Shown here: positions 34,900-41,820 of the stretch, in pieces | Position numbering within the stretch: the stretch's first letter is position 1 | Layout of the letters: each line of letters begins with the position of its first letter | Assembly (NCBI GenBank): GCA_033875255.1 | Contig: JAWZSN010000035.1 | Location: forward strand, 1-41,820 | Length of the DNA stretch: 41,820 nt | Direction: 5' to 3' | DNA from: Marinimicrococcus sp033875255 | Lineage (GTDB): Bacteria; Pseudomonadota; Alphaproteobacteria; Geminicoccales; Geminicoccaceae | Notes under the pieces: generated by a model | What the model was told of the DNA's origin: nothing | Database searches by the model: none | The model's input: only the letters and a program-made list of their open reading frames with translations | Program-made: the position numbers and the translations under genes

Positions 34900-35598
34900 T
34901 CAAGCGCTGCCGATCTTGGCGGGAAGCGGGAAGAGAGCGGCGAAGCGTGCCGCCAGCGCCCGGTCGCCGTGGATCGAGAGTGCTCCTTCGGCCTCCAGCG
35001 CCTCCAGCGTCTGCCCGCCATAGATTGCGCCCGCGACAGCGCGCGCCGCGCCGGTGAGGAGCACATCGGCGCCGTCCACCGGTCCTGCCGCGATGTCGAG
35101 GGCGCCTGCCGAGACATGGGCGAGATAGGTTTCCGCGCCGATGCGGAACCCTACCCGCGCCTCCAGATCACCGGCCAATTGCGGATCGAACATCGTGCGC
35201 AGCGAAAGGACGAGGGATGCGCTGCTGAAGGACAGGCTCGGGTCATGCGACGGCGAGCGCACGGCCCAGCGACCAAGAGCCTGGAAGATCGGCTCGCTCT
35301 CGTAGCCCCAGTCGGTGAGCTCGTAGACCCGAGCGGCAGCCGGCGGCGGCAGCTCGCGCCGGACGAGGATCCCAGCGGCCTCGAGCCCTTCCAGGCGCTG
35401 ACTCAGGACGTTGGCGCTGATGCCCGGCAGGCCTGCTCGCAGATCGCTGAACCTCTTGGGGCCCGTCATCAGCTCCCGCATCACCAGAAGGGCCCAGCGC
35501 TCTCCCACCAGATCGAGGGCATGGGCGGCCGCGCAGGCGTCATCGTAGCGCCGGCGTGCGCCAGACCGCGAGGTTTTGGTTATTTTTTCTGACTTCAT
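34900..35598 (-). CDS. HxlR-family regulator with C-terminal SCP2-like domain
   Basis: A 232-residue protein. Residues about 18-105 are an HxlR winged helix (DLVGERWALLVMRELMTGPKRF; LRAGLPGISANVLSQRL; then the wing). Residues about 135-230 look like an SCP2/sterol-carrier-like pocket domain, giving a probable small hydrophobic ligand-binding regulator. It is divergent from the VOC and DUF1428 genes across only 60 bases, where two similar AT-rich repeats lie 21 bases apart; one is within its own first codons, which suggests autoregulation and control of both sides. The start is ATG 35598. Ligand unknown. Confidence 0.85.
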   Translation of the reverse strand: MKSEKITKTSRSGARRRYDDACAAAHALDLVGERWALLVMRELMTGPKRFSDLRAGLPGISANVLSQRLEGLEAAGILVRRELPPPAAARVYELTDWGYESEPIFQALGRWAVRSPSHDPSLSFSSASLVLSLRTMFDPQLAGDLEARVGFRIGAETYLAHVSAGALDIAAGPVDGADVLLTGAARAVAGAIYGGQTLEALEAEGALSIHGDRALAARFAALFPLPAKIGSA

Positions 35599-35613
35599 GG
35601 TTGTTTTTCGTAA
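35578..35613. promoter_or_regulatory. tandem AT-rich repeats in the HxlR/VOC divergent region (candidate operator)
   Basis: Two copies of a GGTT-(A/G)-TTTTT pattern start at 35578 and 35599, exactly 21 bases apart (two helical turns). The first copy lies over the first codons of the HxlR gene, the second just upstream. HxlR proteins bind as dimers to short AT-rich repeats between divergent genes, so this may be the operator (inference). Confidence 0.35.
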
Positions 35614-35658
35614 CTCACGGGAGCAGACTCGTCAAAAGGGAGTCCCAGGGGGGCGATC

Positions 35659-36090
35659 ATGCCGAAAATGATCTTCGTCAATCTGCCTGTTGTCGAACTG
35701 GACCGGGCAACGGCTTTCTACGAGGCGCTCGGCGCTACCCGGAACCCCCGGTTCTGCGATGCCACGGCGGCCTGCATGGTGTTCTCGAAAAACATCCACG
35801 TGATGCTGCTGACCCATGCCCGGTTCCAGGACTTCACCCCCAGGAAGATCGCCGACGCCAGGACGGTGAGCGAGGTCCTGCTCTGCATCTCCGCAGAGCG
35901 CCGGGCGGAGGTGGACGAGATAATGGCAAGAGCCTGTGCCGCCGGCGGCGCAGGCGATCCGTGCCCGCTACAGGAGCACGGCTTCATGTATGGCCGCAGC
36001 GTCGAGGATCCTGACGGCCACGTCTGGGAGATCGTGTGGATGGACCCGGACGCCGCCACGGCCGGTGATCCCGCGACTGCCGGAGCCTGA
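35659..36090 (+). CDS. VOC-family (glyoxalase-like) protein
   Basis: A 143-residue single-domain vicinal oxygen chelate protein. It starts MPKMIFVNLPVVELDRATAFYEALG and ends with a DPDGHVWEIVWMD strand whose Glu fits a metal ligand. This subgroup is often called lactoylglutathione lyase-like or bleomycin-resistance-like, but enzymatic function is not established. AGGGGGG lies just upstream of ATG 35659. It is divergent from the HxlR regulator and 36 bases before a DUF1428 gene; this trio is likely a small regulated unit responding to a reactive or hydrophobic compound (inference). Confidence 0.85.
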   Translation: MPKMIFVNLPVVELDRATAFYEALGATRNPRFCDATAACMVFSKNIHVMLLTHARFQDFTPRKIADARTVSEVLLCISAERRAEVDEIMARACAAGGAGDPCPLQEHGFMYGRSVEDPDGHVWEIVWMDPDAATAGDPATAGA

Positions 36091-36126
36091 CGCCCTACTG
36101 CCCTGCCCGAAGAAAGGACGAAGCCG

Positions 36127-36480
36127 ATGTCTTATGTCGACGGATTTGTCGCAGCCGTACCGACCGCGAACCGCGAGGCCTACCGCAGGCACGCCGAAGC
36201 GGCGGTGAGCGTCTTCAGGGAACATGGCGCGCTGAAGCTGGTCGAATGCTGGGGAGACGACGTGCCCGAAGGCAAGCTGACCTCGTTTCCGATGGCGGTG
36301 AAATGCCGGCCGGACGAGACAGTCGTCTTCTCGTGGATCCTCTGGCCGTCGCGCGAGGTGCGCGATGAGGGCATGAGGAAGGTGATGGCCGACCCGAGGA
36401 TGCACCCGGACAGTAACCCGATGCCGTTCGACGGCAAGCGCATGATCTATGGCGGCTTCGAGATGATCGTGGACGCCTGA
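36127..36480 (+). CDS. DUF1428 family protein
   Basis: A 117-residue protein beginning MSYVDGFVAAVPTANREAYRRHAE, the characteristic opening of DUF1428 (COG5507), and ending FDGKRMIYGGFEMIVDA as in the family. The fold is a ferredoxin-like dimeric alpha-beta barrel; the function is unknown. GAAAGGA lies upstream of the ATG. It follows the VOC gene in the same operon under the divergent HxlR regulator. A hairpin about 40 bases after the stop separates it from the convergent binding-protein gene. Confidence 0.88.
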   Translation: MSYVDGFVAAVPTANREAYRRHAEAAVSVFREHGALKLVECWGDDVPEGKLTSFPMAVKCRPDETVVFSWILWPSREVRDEGMRKVMADPRMHPDSNPMPFDGKRMIYGGFEMIVDA

Positions 36481-36520
36481 GCCGCCTCGCCCGCGGCACT
36501 TTCATGCCGTTCCCCGCAGA

Positions 36521-36546
36521 CCCGCTGCCGACACGGGGGCAGCGGG
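36521..36546. terminator. hairpin between DUF1428 and binding-protein genes
   Basis: A perfect nine-base stem (36521-36529 with 36538-36546) and an eight-base loop lie between two convergent stops. No T-run follows on either strand, so it is a probable but not certain bidirectional terminator. Confidence 0.45.
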
Positions 36547-36558
36547 CCGGGGCGCCGC

Positions 36559-37563
36559 CTATTTCTTCACCGTCTCGGCGATCTGCAGAAACGCGAAGGG
36601 CGGGAAGCGACCGAGCTGCTTCGCAACCTCCATGTTGACCACATAGGCGAAGTCTGTCGCCCGGGCGATGGGGAGATCGCCGGGCTTCTTGCCATCGCGC
36701 AACACCTTGAGCGCTTGTTCGGCTGCCAGCCGCCCGAGATCGTGCGAGCGCACCGCCACCGACAAAAGGGCGTTCTGCTCGCGCACGAGATCCTCGTAAG
36801 GGCTCAGCACGGCGATGCCGTGCTCGACCGCGGCGCGGGTGAAGAACTCGCCATTCTGGCGCAAGAGCGAGCTGGAGCCGAGATAGACCCAGCTCACGTC
36901 CTGCTCGCGCAGCTTCTTCAGCAGTCGGGGGATATCCGCCAGATCGGGCGCGCCGTCATCGCCGGAAGCGAGCTCCAGGGCCACCAGCTCGATTCCCAGC
37001 ATCGGGGCGAGCTTCTGCAGCTCCTTGAACTTGAGAACCGAATTGACCTCGTTGCGGTTGTAGAGGAGGCCGAGCTTGTCGAACTCCGGATCATATTGAC
37101 GGATGGTCTCGACGTAGACCGCCTCCGGCACGCGGTTGAAGGTTCCGGTGACGTTGGCACGGCCGCTGCCCGCAAAGCTCTCGGCGATGCGCGTCCCGAA
37201 GGGATCGGCCACGATCGTGAAGACCACGGGTATGGTCGAGAGACGGCCCGGGCCTTCGGCATCGTCGAGCGTGCCGACGACGCCCAGGGTGACGCTGGTG
37301 CCCCAGGTCAGCACGAGGTCGGCCTCCATGGCGCGGGCCTCCTCGACGATGGCCGCCAGCCGGGAAGTGTCCTGCGCGATGTCGCGCTTGACGAACTCGG
37401 CATCCAGCCCGCTTTCCTCGATTCGCGCGGCAAATCCCTGGCAGACCTGCTCGCAGCCCCGGTAGAGAATCCCGACTATCTTTAAACTCTCCCCCGCGAG
37501 CGTTCGCTCGGCAGGTGCAGCAGCGAGCAGCGCCGCAATCAGCCATTGCGCGAGGCCTCTCAT
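36559..37563 (-). CDS. TrpX-like periplasmic solute-binding protein (ABC_sub_bind)
   Basis: A 334-residue protein with a signal peptide (hydrophobic stretch at about residues 5-22). The mature part matches the ABC_sub_bind family (COG2984, PF04392): a LKIVGILYRGCEQ start, ADLVLTWGTSVT, PVVFTIVADPFGT, GLLYNRNEVNS, and a terminal VVNMEVAKQLG. Members bind amino acids or other small ligands, usually for an ABC importer, but no permease or ATPase gene is next to it. It lies 70 bases downstream of the sensor-MFS fusion gene in the same direction, so the two likely work together (inference). GGGGGGAAGG precedes the ATG at 37563. Confidence 0.85.
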   Translation of the reverse strand: MRGLAQWLIAALLAAAPAERTLAGESLKIVGILYRGCEQVCQGFAARIEESGLDAEFVKRDIAQDTSRLAAIVEEARAMEADLVLTWGTSVTLGVVGTLDDAEGPGRLSTIPVVFTIVADPFGTRIAESFAGSGRANVTGTFNRVPEAVYVETIRQYDPEFDKLGLLYNRNEVNSVLKFKELQKLAPMLGIELVALELASGDDGAPDLADIPRLLKKLREQDVSWVYLGSSSLLRQNGEFFTRAAVEHGIAVLSPYEDLVREQNALLSVAVRSHDLGRLAAEQALKVLRDGKKPGDLPIARATDFAYVVNMEVAKQLGRFPPFAFLQIAETVKK

Positions 37564-37633
37564 CCTTCCCCCCTGAATCCGTACGCCTTGTACCCGATTC
37601 GGGCCGGCGCTTTATCGCTTCATGGTTACGATC

Positions 37634-40498
37634 CTATCGAGCCGCGCCGATCGCGACACTCGTCTTTCTGCTGGCGGCAAGATGAGCGCCAAAGAGTGCC
37701 GCCCCTCCGAGCGACAGGGCCGCTACGGTGGCCATGCCCGCCGCGTAGCCGAGCTGCCCGGCCACCGTCGCCACCACCAGCAGACCGGCGATGCTGCCGA
37801 CACGCTCCAGTGTTCGCAGAGTGCCGAGCACCGCGTTGGCCCCGAGATGCTGCAACTCGTTCTCGGCGACGTTCATGGCCATCGGAACCAGGGACACCCG
37901 TCCCATCGCATCACCGACGCCGGCACCCAGGATAGCCAGCAGGACCGTGATCTCATGCGGGACGAGGGCGGCCACAAGCAGCGCCGAGCCGCCGAGCATC
38001 GCGCCCAGCAAGGCGAGGCTGGTCACCGACAGCCAGCGGCTGGCCGCGCGTCCGGCCACAGGGCCGACGACGATGACCGCCAGGAAATAGAGCATGACGC
38101 TGCGGCCGATATCGGCGGTCGACGCGCCGAGCGAATCGAGGATGAGCGTGACCAGGTAGGAGATGAAGGCCTGCAGGACGATGTTGTTGGGGATCGCTAT
38201 GCCGAACAGGAGCACGCAAAAGCGCCGGCTCCTCAGCGTGGGGAGGATCGGGGGGAGACGCATCCTCGCCCGTGGCCGTTCGATACCGGTTTCGGAGGGG
38301 CCGACGAGCCGCGCGACGAGCAAGGCGGCAGCCGCCACCAGGGCCGCGCTCAGCAGGAAGACGTTCTCCTGACCCAGACGGTCGGCCAGCACGCCGCCCA
38401 GTGCCGTTCCGGAGAAGATCCCGGCAAAGAGCACGGTCGTGAAGAGCCCCATCGCCTGGGCACGCTCCCTCCCGGTCACCGTGTCGAGGACATAGTCCTG
38501 GCATGCCAGGGTTACCAGCGCGTAGCCGAGGCCTGTCAGGACGCGCCAGCCGACAATCTCGGGCACGCTCGTCGCATAAAAGAGCCCGATCTGGGCAGCC
38601 AGCGCAGGGATCGTCGCCAGCACGAGCAGCGAGCGTCGTCCCAGCCAGTCTGCCAGCGGTCTGGCGAGCGGCGAGACGAGCACGATCGCCAGCAGGTAGC
38701 CGGCAAGCGGAAGACTGAGGAGCACCGCCTGCTCGAACGGCAGCCAGCCCGCTTCCGCCGCACGGGTATAGAGGGGGAGGAATACCAGCGGCAGGTGGTC
38801 GGCGGCGGCGAACAGGAAGAGGGCCAGGCGCAGATCCGTGAAGTAGGTGGTGCGCAGCGGGGTAGCGCCGCTGCTCGAGAGCGCATGGCGCCCGGCCACC
38901 TGCTCGAGCGCCGCCCTGCCCTCGGCCGAAGACCGTGTCTTCGACCACAGGCGCGCGAAATGTCCGTTCAGGACGACGGCACGGTCGGCCAGCAGCCGGG
39001 TCATGCGGTCGATGGAGCCGCTGGCGGCGATGCCGGCGCGGCGCGAGAAATCGCCCGCCGCCTGCATCGCCGCCAGGCGCTGGAGCCGGTCGAGACCGGC
39101 CGTCAGCGACCGGCTGGTCAGCAGCACCATGATCTCGAAGGCGATCAGGACGCTCACCAGAACGACCACGCTCATGTCGAGAAATACATCGACGAACCGC
39201 TTGCTGATGATCGCCGGGTCGATGTCGATCACCACATAGGCGATCTCCTCGCCGTCCTGCATGATGGGATGGCTGCGCACGTCCTTGCGTTCGCGGGGAG
39301 GCGCCAGGTAGGGATCGATACGCTCTCCCGCCTCGAGGACGATCCGGCCGGTGGCGACGGCGATATAGGCTACCTCCGGCAGCCGGGTCAGCATGTCGCC
39401 GAAGAAGCTCTCCGCCCCGACGAGCCGGTCGAGCGGCACCCCCGCCGCCAGGGCGCGCTGGACATTGTCGCTCACCACCGAGCCGATCAGGTGGGTTCGG
39501 GCGGCCAGCTCCGGCTCGATGGACTGGTTGACGTCACGCAGGCTCGCCAGGCCCAGGAGGAGCGCGGAGAGAAGGATGAAGAGGGCGGCCACGGGGGCGA
39601 GCCGCGTCGCGACCCGCCGGGCCAGCGAGCGCGACGGATCGGCCGCACCGTGCATCGCCACTCGGGCGCCTTCCACGAGGCCGCCGGCCTCGGAACCGGC
39701 TAGCCCGTCCCGCACCCTGCCCGCGGCGGCATTATCGAGATCTTCCCTGGCCCGCGCATATTGCTGAGCCGCTTCGTCGAGATTGCGACCAAGCCGCTCG
39801 ATCTCCGGCCCGAACAGGCCGCGTGCGCCGACGGAAAGCTCTCCACCTCCACCCCCCGGCACCGCGTCGCGCCGTCCTTCGGGCTCCAGGAGCGTCCTCT
39901 CGAGGTGGCCCAGCGCGCGCTGCGGCGCCCCCAGCAGCAGGCGGAGGACGGGCCAGGCGAGGGCCGAGAACAAGGCCCATATCGCCAGGGCGGTCCAGGC
40001 CGTCTTGCGGACGATTGCCCGCGATACCTCCTCGAGCCGGTCCCGGGGATAGCCAACAACGACGCCTCCGCCGATCTCGCCGCTCCGGCTCTTGATGTCG
40101 AAGCCGCTATAGAGCCTTTGCGACGTCTCGGCGCTCCATCCCCGCGCGGTCGAGAGCCGCATGGCCTTGAGCACCACGGGTGGCACCGATCGCGGACGGT
40201 CCGCCATGGTCGAGTGGACGATGGCGCCCGAGGCGTCGAAGGCGTGAACGAACTCGATCTCGGGATCGGTATCAAGGGCGCGGGCCACGACCGCGTCGCC
40301 GTTGCGCATCATCGACAGCGGCATGCCCAGATCGACGAGCGGCTTGAAGGCGGTCGCGGTGGTCTGGGCTATCACCGAGACGCGTTGACGCAGGAGATCA
40401 GAGAAGATGGCGTCGTGCTGCAGCACGGAAAGGCCGGCCAGCACCGTCTGCACGACGGCGATGACGAACGAGAAGGTCAGCCAGCTGCGAAAAAGCAT
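37634..40498 (-). CDS. tandem sensor modules + HAMP-like linkers fused to an MFS transporter
   Basis: A 954-residue protein. Visible order: TM1 about 5-24; periplasmic sensor A about 25-165; TM2 about 166-189; cytoplasmic HAMP-like and linker region about 190-296; TM3 about 297-319; periplasmic sensor B about 320-438; TM4 about 439-461; HAMP-like segment about 462-515; then a full 12-helix MFS at about 551-944 with the motif A variant LADWLGRR near 615-622. Sensors A and B look alike (helix, G(M/V)PL turn, then a PE(I/V) strand and G(A/R)IV), so the sensory unit may be duplicated. No kinase, cyclase or methyl-accepting domain is present. Ordinary MFS proteins are 400-450 residues. The reading frame is continuous. 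Substrate unknown; the periplasmic binding protein downstream may deliver ligand to the sensors (inference). Confidence 0.82.
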   Translation of the reverse strand: MLFRSWLTFSFVIAVVQTVLAGLSVLQHDAIFSDLLRQRVSVIAQTTATAFKPLVDLGMPLSMMRNGDAVVARALDTDPEIEFVHAFDASGAIVHSTMADRPRSVPPVVLKAMRLSTARGWSAETSQRLYSGFDIKSRSGEIGGGVVVGYPRDRLEEVSRAIVRKTAWTALAIWALFSALAWPVLRLLLGAPQRALGHLERTLLEPEGRRDAVPGGGGGELSVGARGLFGPEIERLGRNLDEAAQQYARAREDLDNAAAGRVRDGLAGSEAGGLVEGARVAMHGAADPSRSLARRVATRLAPVAALFILLSALLLGLASLRDVNQSIEPELAARTHLIGSVVSDNVQRALAAGVPLDRLVGAESFFGDMLTRLPEVAYIAVATGRIVLEAGERIDPYLAPPRERKDVRSHPIMQDGEEIAYVVIDIDPAIISKRFVDVFLDMSVVVLVSVLIAFEIMVLLTSRSLTAGLDRLQRLAAMQAAGDFSRRAGIAASGSIDRMTRLLADRAVVLNGHFARLWSKTRSSAEGRAALEQVAGRHALSSSGATPLRTTYFTDLRLALFLFAAADHLPLVFLPLYTRAAEAGWLPFEQAVLLSLPLAGYLLAIVLVSPLARPLADWLGRRSLLVLATIPALAAQIGLFYATSVPEIVGWRVLTGLGYALVTLACQDYVLDTVTGRERAQAMGLFTTVLFAGIFSGTALGGVLADRLGQENVFLLSAALVAAAALLVARLVGPSETGIERPRARMRLPPILPTLRSRRFCVLLFGIAIPNNIVLQAFISYLVTLILDSLGASTADIGRSVMLYFLAVIVVGPVAGRAASRWLSVTSLALLGAMLGGSALLVAALVPHEITVLLAILGAGVGDAMGRVSLVPMAMNVAENELQHLGANAVLGTLRTLERVGSIAGLLVVATVAGQLGYAAGMATVAALSLGGAALFGAHLAASRKTSVAIGAAR

Positions 40499-40810
40499 CG
40501 ATCCCGGTCTTCTCGCACGGTTGAATGAATGCTGGCCGTCCTCGCGGAAGCCCGCCGCGCGGTGCGTCCGCGCGAGCGGCGGCAGATTCGTGACCTCGAC
40601 CTGATCTTCCGTTCAAGCGGATTGGCTGAGTCAGCGCCAACCGAATGAAACTGTGACGAGAATAAACGTGCCTCGCCGCGTCAGCAAGCCGCAGCTCCCT
40701 GACGCACTTCCCGCGACCCGCAGCTAGGGAGTCCCAACCAGGCGCCGGATAGGACATCATGCGATCGGCTTCGAGGGGACCCGGGCCATCGGGTGCAGGC
40801 AGGGAGCGGC
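40499..40810. other. divergent upstream region of the sensor-MFS operon
   Basis: About 310 bases without a supported gene, containing an AT-richer part around 40640-40670. A perfect odd palindrome GCTGAGTCAGC is at 40625-40635, flanked by TTG and GCCAA, and may be an operator for the sensor-MFS operon. No RNA gene was recognised. Confidence 0.4.
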
Positions 40811-41399
40811 ATGGCGTTCATCGACACGGTCCCTGAAGAACAGGCCACAGGCGCCACGCAGGAAATGTACGCGAAGGCGAGGACGGCCTTCGGCTATATT
40901 CCCAACCTCACGCGGGTCCTCAGCCATCGGCCCGAGGCGATGGGCGCCTGGGATGCGCTGCTCGGTGCGATCAGAGGCAACATGGACCTGCGGCGCCACG
41001 AGCTCGTCACGCTGGCGGCGGCAAAGGCGCTGCGAAGCTCCTATTGCATGTTGGCGCATGGATCGGTTCTGCTGCCGCCACTTCTGCGAGCCGGAGGAGC
41101 TGCGTGCCATCGTCGAGGCTCCGGACGTGCCCGGTCTGGATGATGCCGACAGGGCCATCATGCGATTCGCCGGCAAGGTGGCGGGCGACGCCACCTCGAT
41201 CAGCGAGGACGACATTCACGAGCTCCGCCGGCACGGCCTCGACGATGCCCAGATCTTCGACGTCGCAGCCGCCGCCGCGGCCCGCAGCTTCTTCAGCAAG
41301 ACACTGGATGCGCTCGGAGCGCAGCCCGACCGGGGCTACAAGGAGATGAACGAAGCTTTGCGAAGCGCCTTGACGGTGGGCCGGCCGATCGAGGGCTAG
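40811..41399 (+). pseudogene. AhpD-like / carboxymuconolactone decarboxylase family gene, frameshifted
   Basis: The N-terminal part (from ATG 40811, MAFIDTVPEEQATGATQEMY) and the C-terminal part (FCEPEELRAIVEAPD to the stop at 41399) together make one peroxidase-related protein of about 195 residues, but they are in different frames. The break falls at about 41070-41090, where one extra base (or two missing) would restore the frame. The redox motif area reads SSYCMLAH, so the first cysteine of CxxC is replaced by serine, as in many members of this subgroup. It is related to the intact gene at 24189. A sequencing error cannot be excluded. Confidence 0.75.
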
Positions 41400-41491
41400 C
41401 GCGGCGCTCCAGGGGCCTGCCCTCGCCTGCTGCAGGCGACCGCCGCACGCTGGCCGATGTCGCGGGGCGGCGCAGGGTCGTGGCGGCAGAA

Positions 41492-41525
41492 CCGCGCAAG
41501 GCGCTGCGCGCGGCCGGTTTTTTTT
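41492..41525 (+). terminator. hairpin with T8 tract after the AhpD-like gene
   Basis: Arms 41492-41497 and 41508-41513 flank a ten-base loop; an eight-T run lies at 41518-41525. It is about 95 bases after the pseudogene stop. It shares 16 identical bases with the hairpin at 6101-6116. Confidence 0.6.
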
Positions 41526-41563
41526 CTCTGTCGGCTTTGTTCTGGTTTTTCTGTTAGACGCGC

Positions 41564-41597
41564 AAAGGCCCGCTGTCATTTCTGACAGCGGGCCTTT
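41564..41597 (-). terminator. rRNA-operon terminator hairpin
   Basis: A perfect 15-base stem (41564-41578 with 41583-41597) and four-base loop lie just beyond the tRNA-fMet gene in the direction of rRNA transcription. The T-tract on the minus strand is short, so it may end transcription from either side. Confidence 0.6.
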
Positions 41598-41606
41598 TGC
41601 GGTGTC

Positions 41607-41683
<77 letters not shown>

Positions 41684-41720
41684 GGCGGTGTTGGGGGCGT
41701 GTGGTGTTCCGGGTGCTGGC

Positions 41721-41820
41721 ATGGCCTGGCGGCGACCTACTCTCCCACGTCTTGTGACGCAGTACCATTGGCGCGGAGGGGTTTCACGGCCGAGTTCGGA
41801 ATGGGATCGGGTGGGTCACC
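41721..41820 (-). rRNA. 5S ribosomal RNA, 3' part (cut by window edge)
   Basis: The minus strand carries the conserved 5S body: CCGATCCCATTCCGAACTCGG, then GTGAAAC, the GGTACTGC segment and the terminal GAGAGTAGGTCGCCGCCAGG. About 100 nt are present; the 5' end continues outside the window. The 3' end near 41721 is estimated. Confidence 0.93.

Noticed and set aside
37622..39703. 693-residue plus-strand ORF opposite the sensor-MFS gene
   Set aside because: His/Gln/Arg/Gly-rich without domains; the minus-strand frame shows membrane helices and MFS motifs.

Overview
The window is high-GC bacterial DNA, and gene content and RNA arrangement point to an alphaproteobacterium, probably a Rhodospirillales-like lineage (inference; no database was used). 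The right edge holds the end of a ribosomal RNA operon read leftwards: 5S rRNA, then tRNA-fMet, then a terminator. This order is usual in Alphaproteobacteria. A TPP riboswitch precedes thiC, and housekeeping genes (map, radC, sfsA, hrpB, purB, thiC, a tRNA-Leu) alternate with catabolic and transport blocks.

Layout, left to right. (1) 1-473 is the C-terminal part of an IS110-family transposase, followed by about 1.1 kb without a convincing gene. (2) 1591-5972, plus strand: paaG and paaH of the phenylacetate pathway, an MFS transporter and an SDR oxidoreductase. (3) 6162-15050: a small NepR-like ORF, tRNA-Leu(UAA), a CinA-N/MoaB-like protein, sfsA, map, a radC with an extra N-terminal segment, a DUF1007 + NicO metal-export pair and the helicase gene hrpB. 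(4) 15058-19786: purB; then a membrane adenylate cyclase, a BASS-like transporter and a DUF924 protein in overlapping genes. (5) 19805-28645, minus strand: an uncharacterised gene and then a compact eight-gene catabolic cluster (a CoA-transferase-like pair, CaiB/BaiF CoA-transferase, AcuI-like reductase, AhpD-like protein, class II aldolase, TPP-dependent enzyme, MFS transporter). (6) 28811-30640: an arsenic operon arsR-arsC-acr3 with an inverted repeat over the arsR start. (7) 30680-34868: large-subunit catalase katE and riboswitch-controlled thiC. (8) 34900-36480: an HxlR/SCP2 regulator divergent from a VOC protein and a DUF1428 protein. (9) 36559-40498: a TrpX-like periplasmic binding protein gene downstream of a 954-residue protein that fuses two periplasmic sensor modules and HAMP-like linkers to a complete MFS transporter. 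(10) 40811-41399 is a frameshifted AhpD-like gene before the rrn end.

The most unusual item is the sensor-sensor-MFS fusion with its adjacent solute-binding protein. No ABC permease or ATPase gene lies next to it, so this may be a transporter gated or informed by a periplasmic ligand (hypothesis). Second is the minus-strand catabolic cluster, whose substrate cannot be deduced and whose CoA-transferase-like pair lacks the usual catalytic glutamate motif. Smaller items are the RadC N-terminal extension, a candidate HxlR operator made of two repeats 21 bp apart, and two look-alike terminators 35 kb apart.
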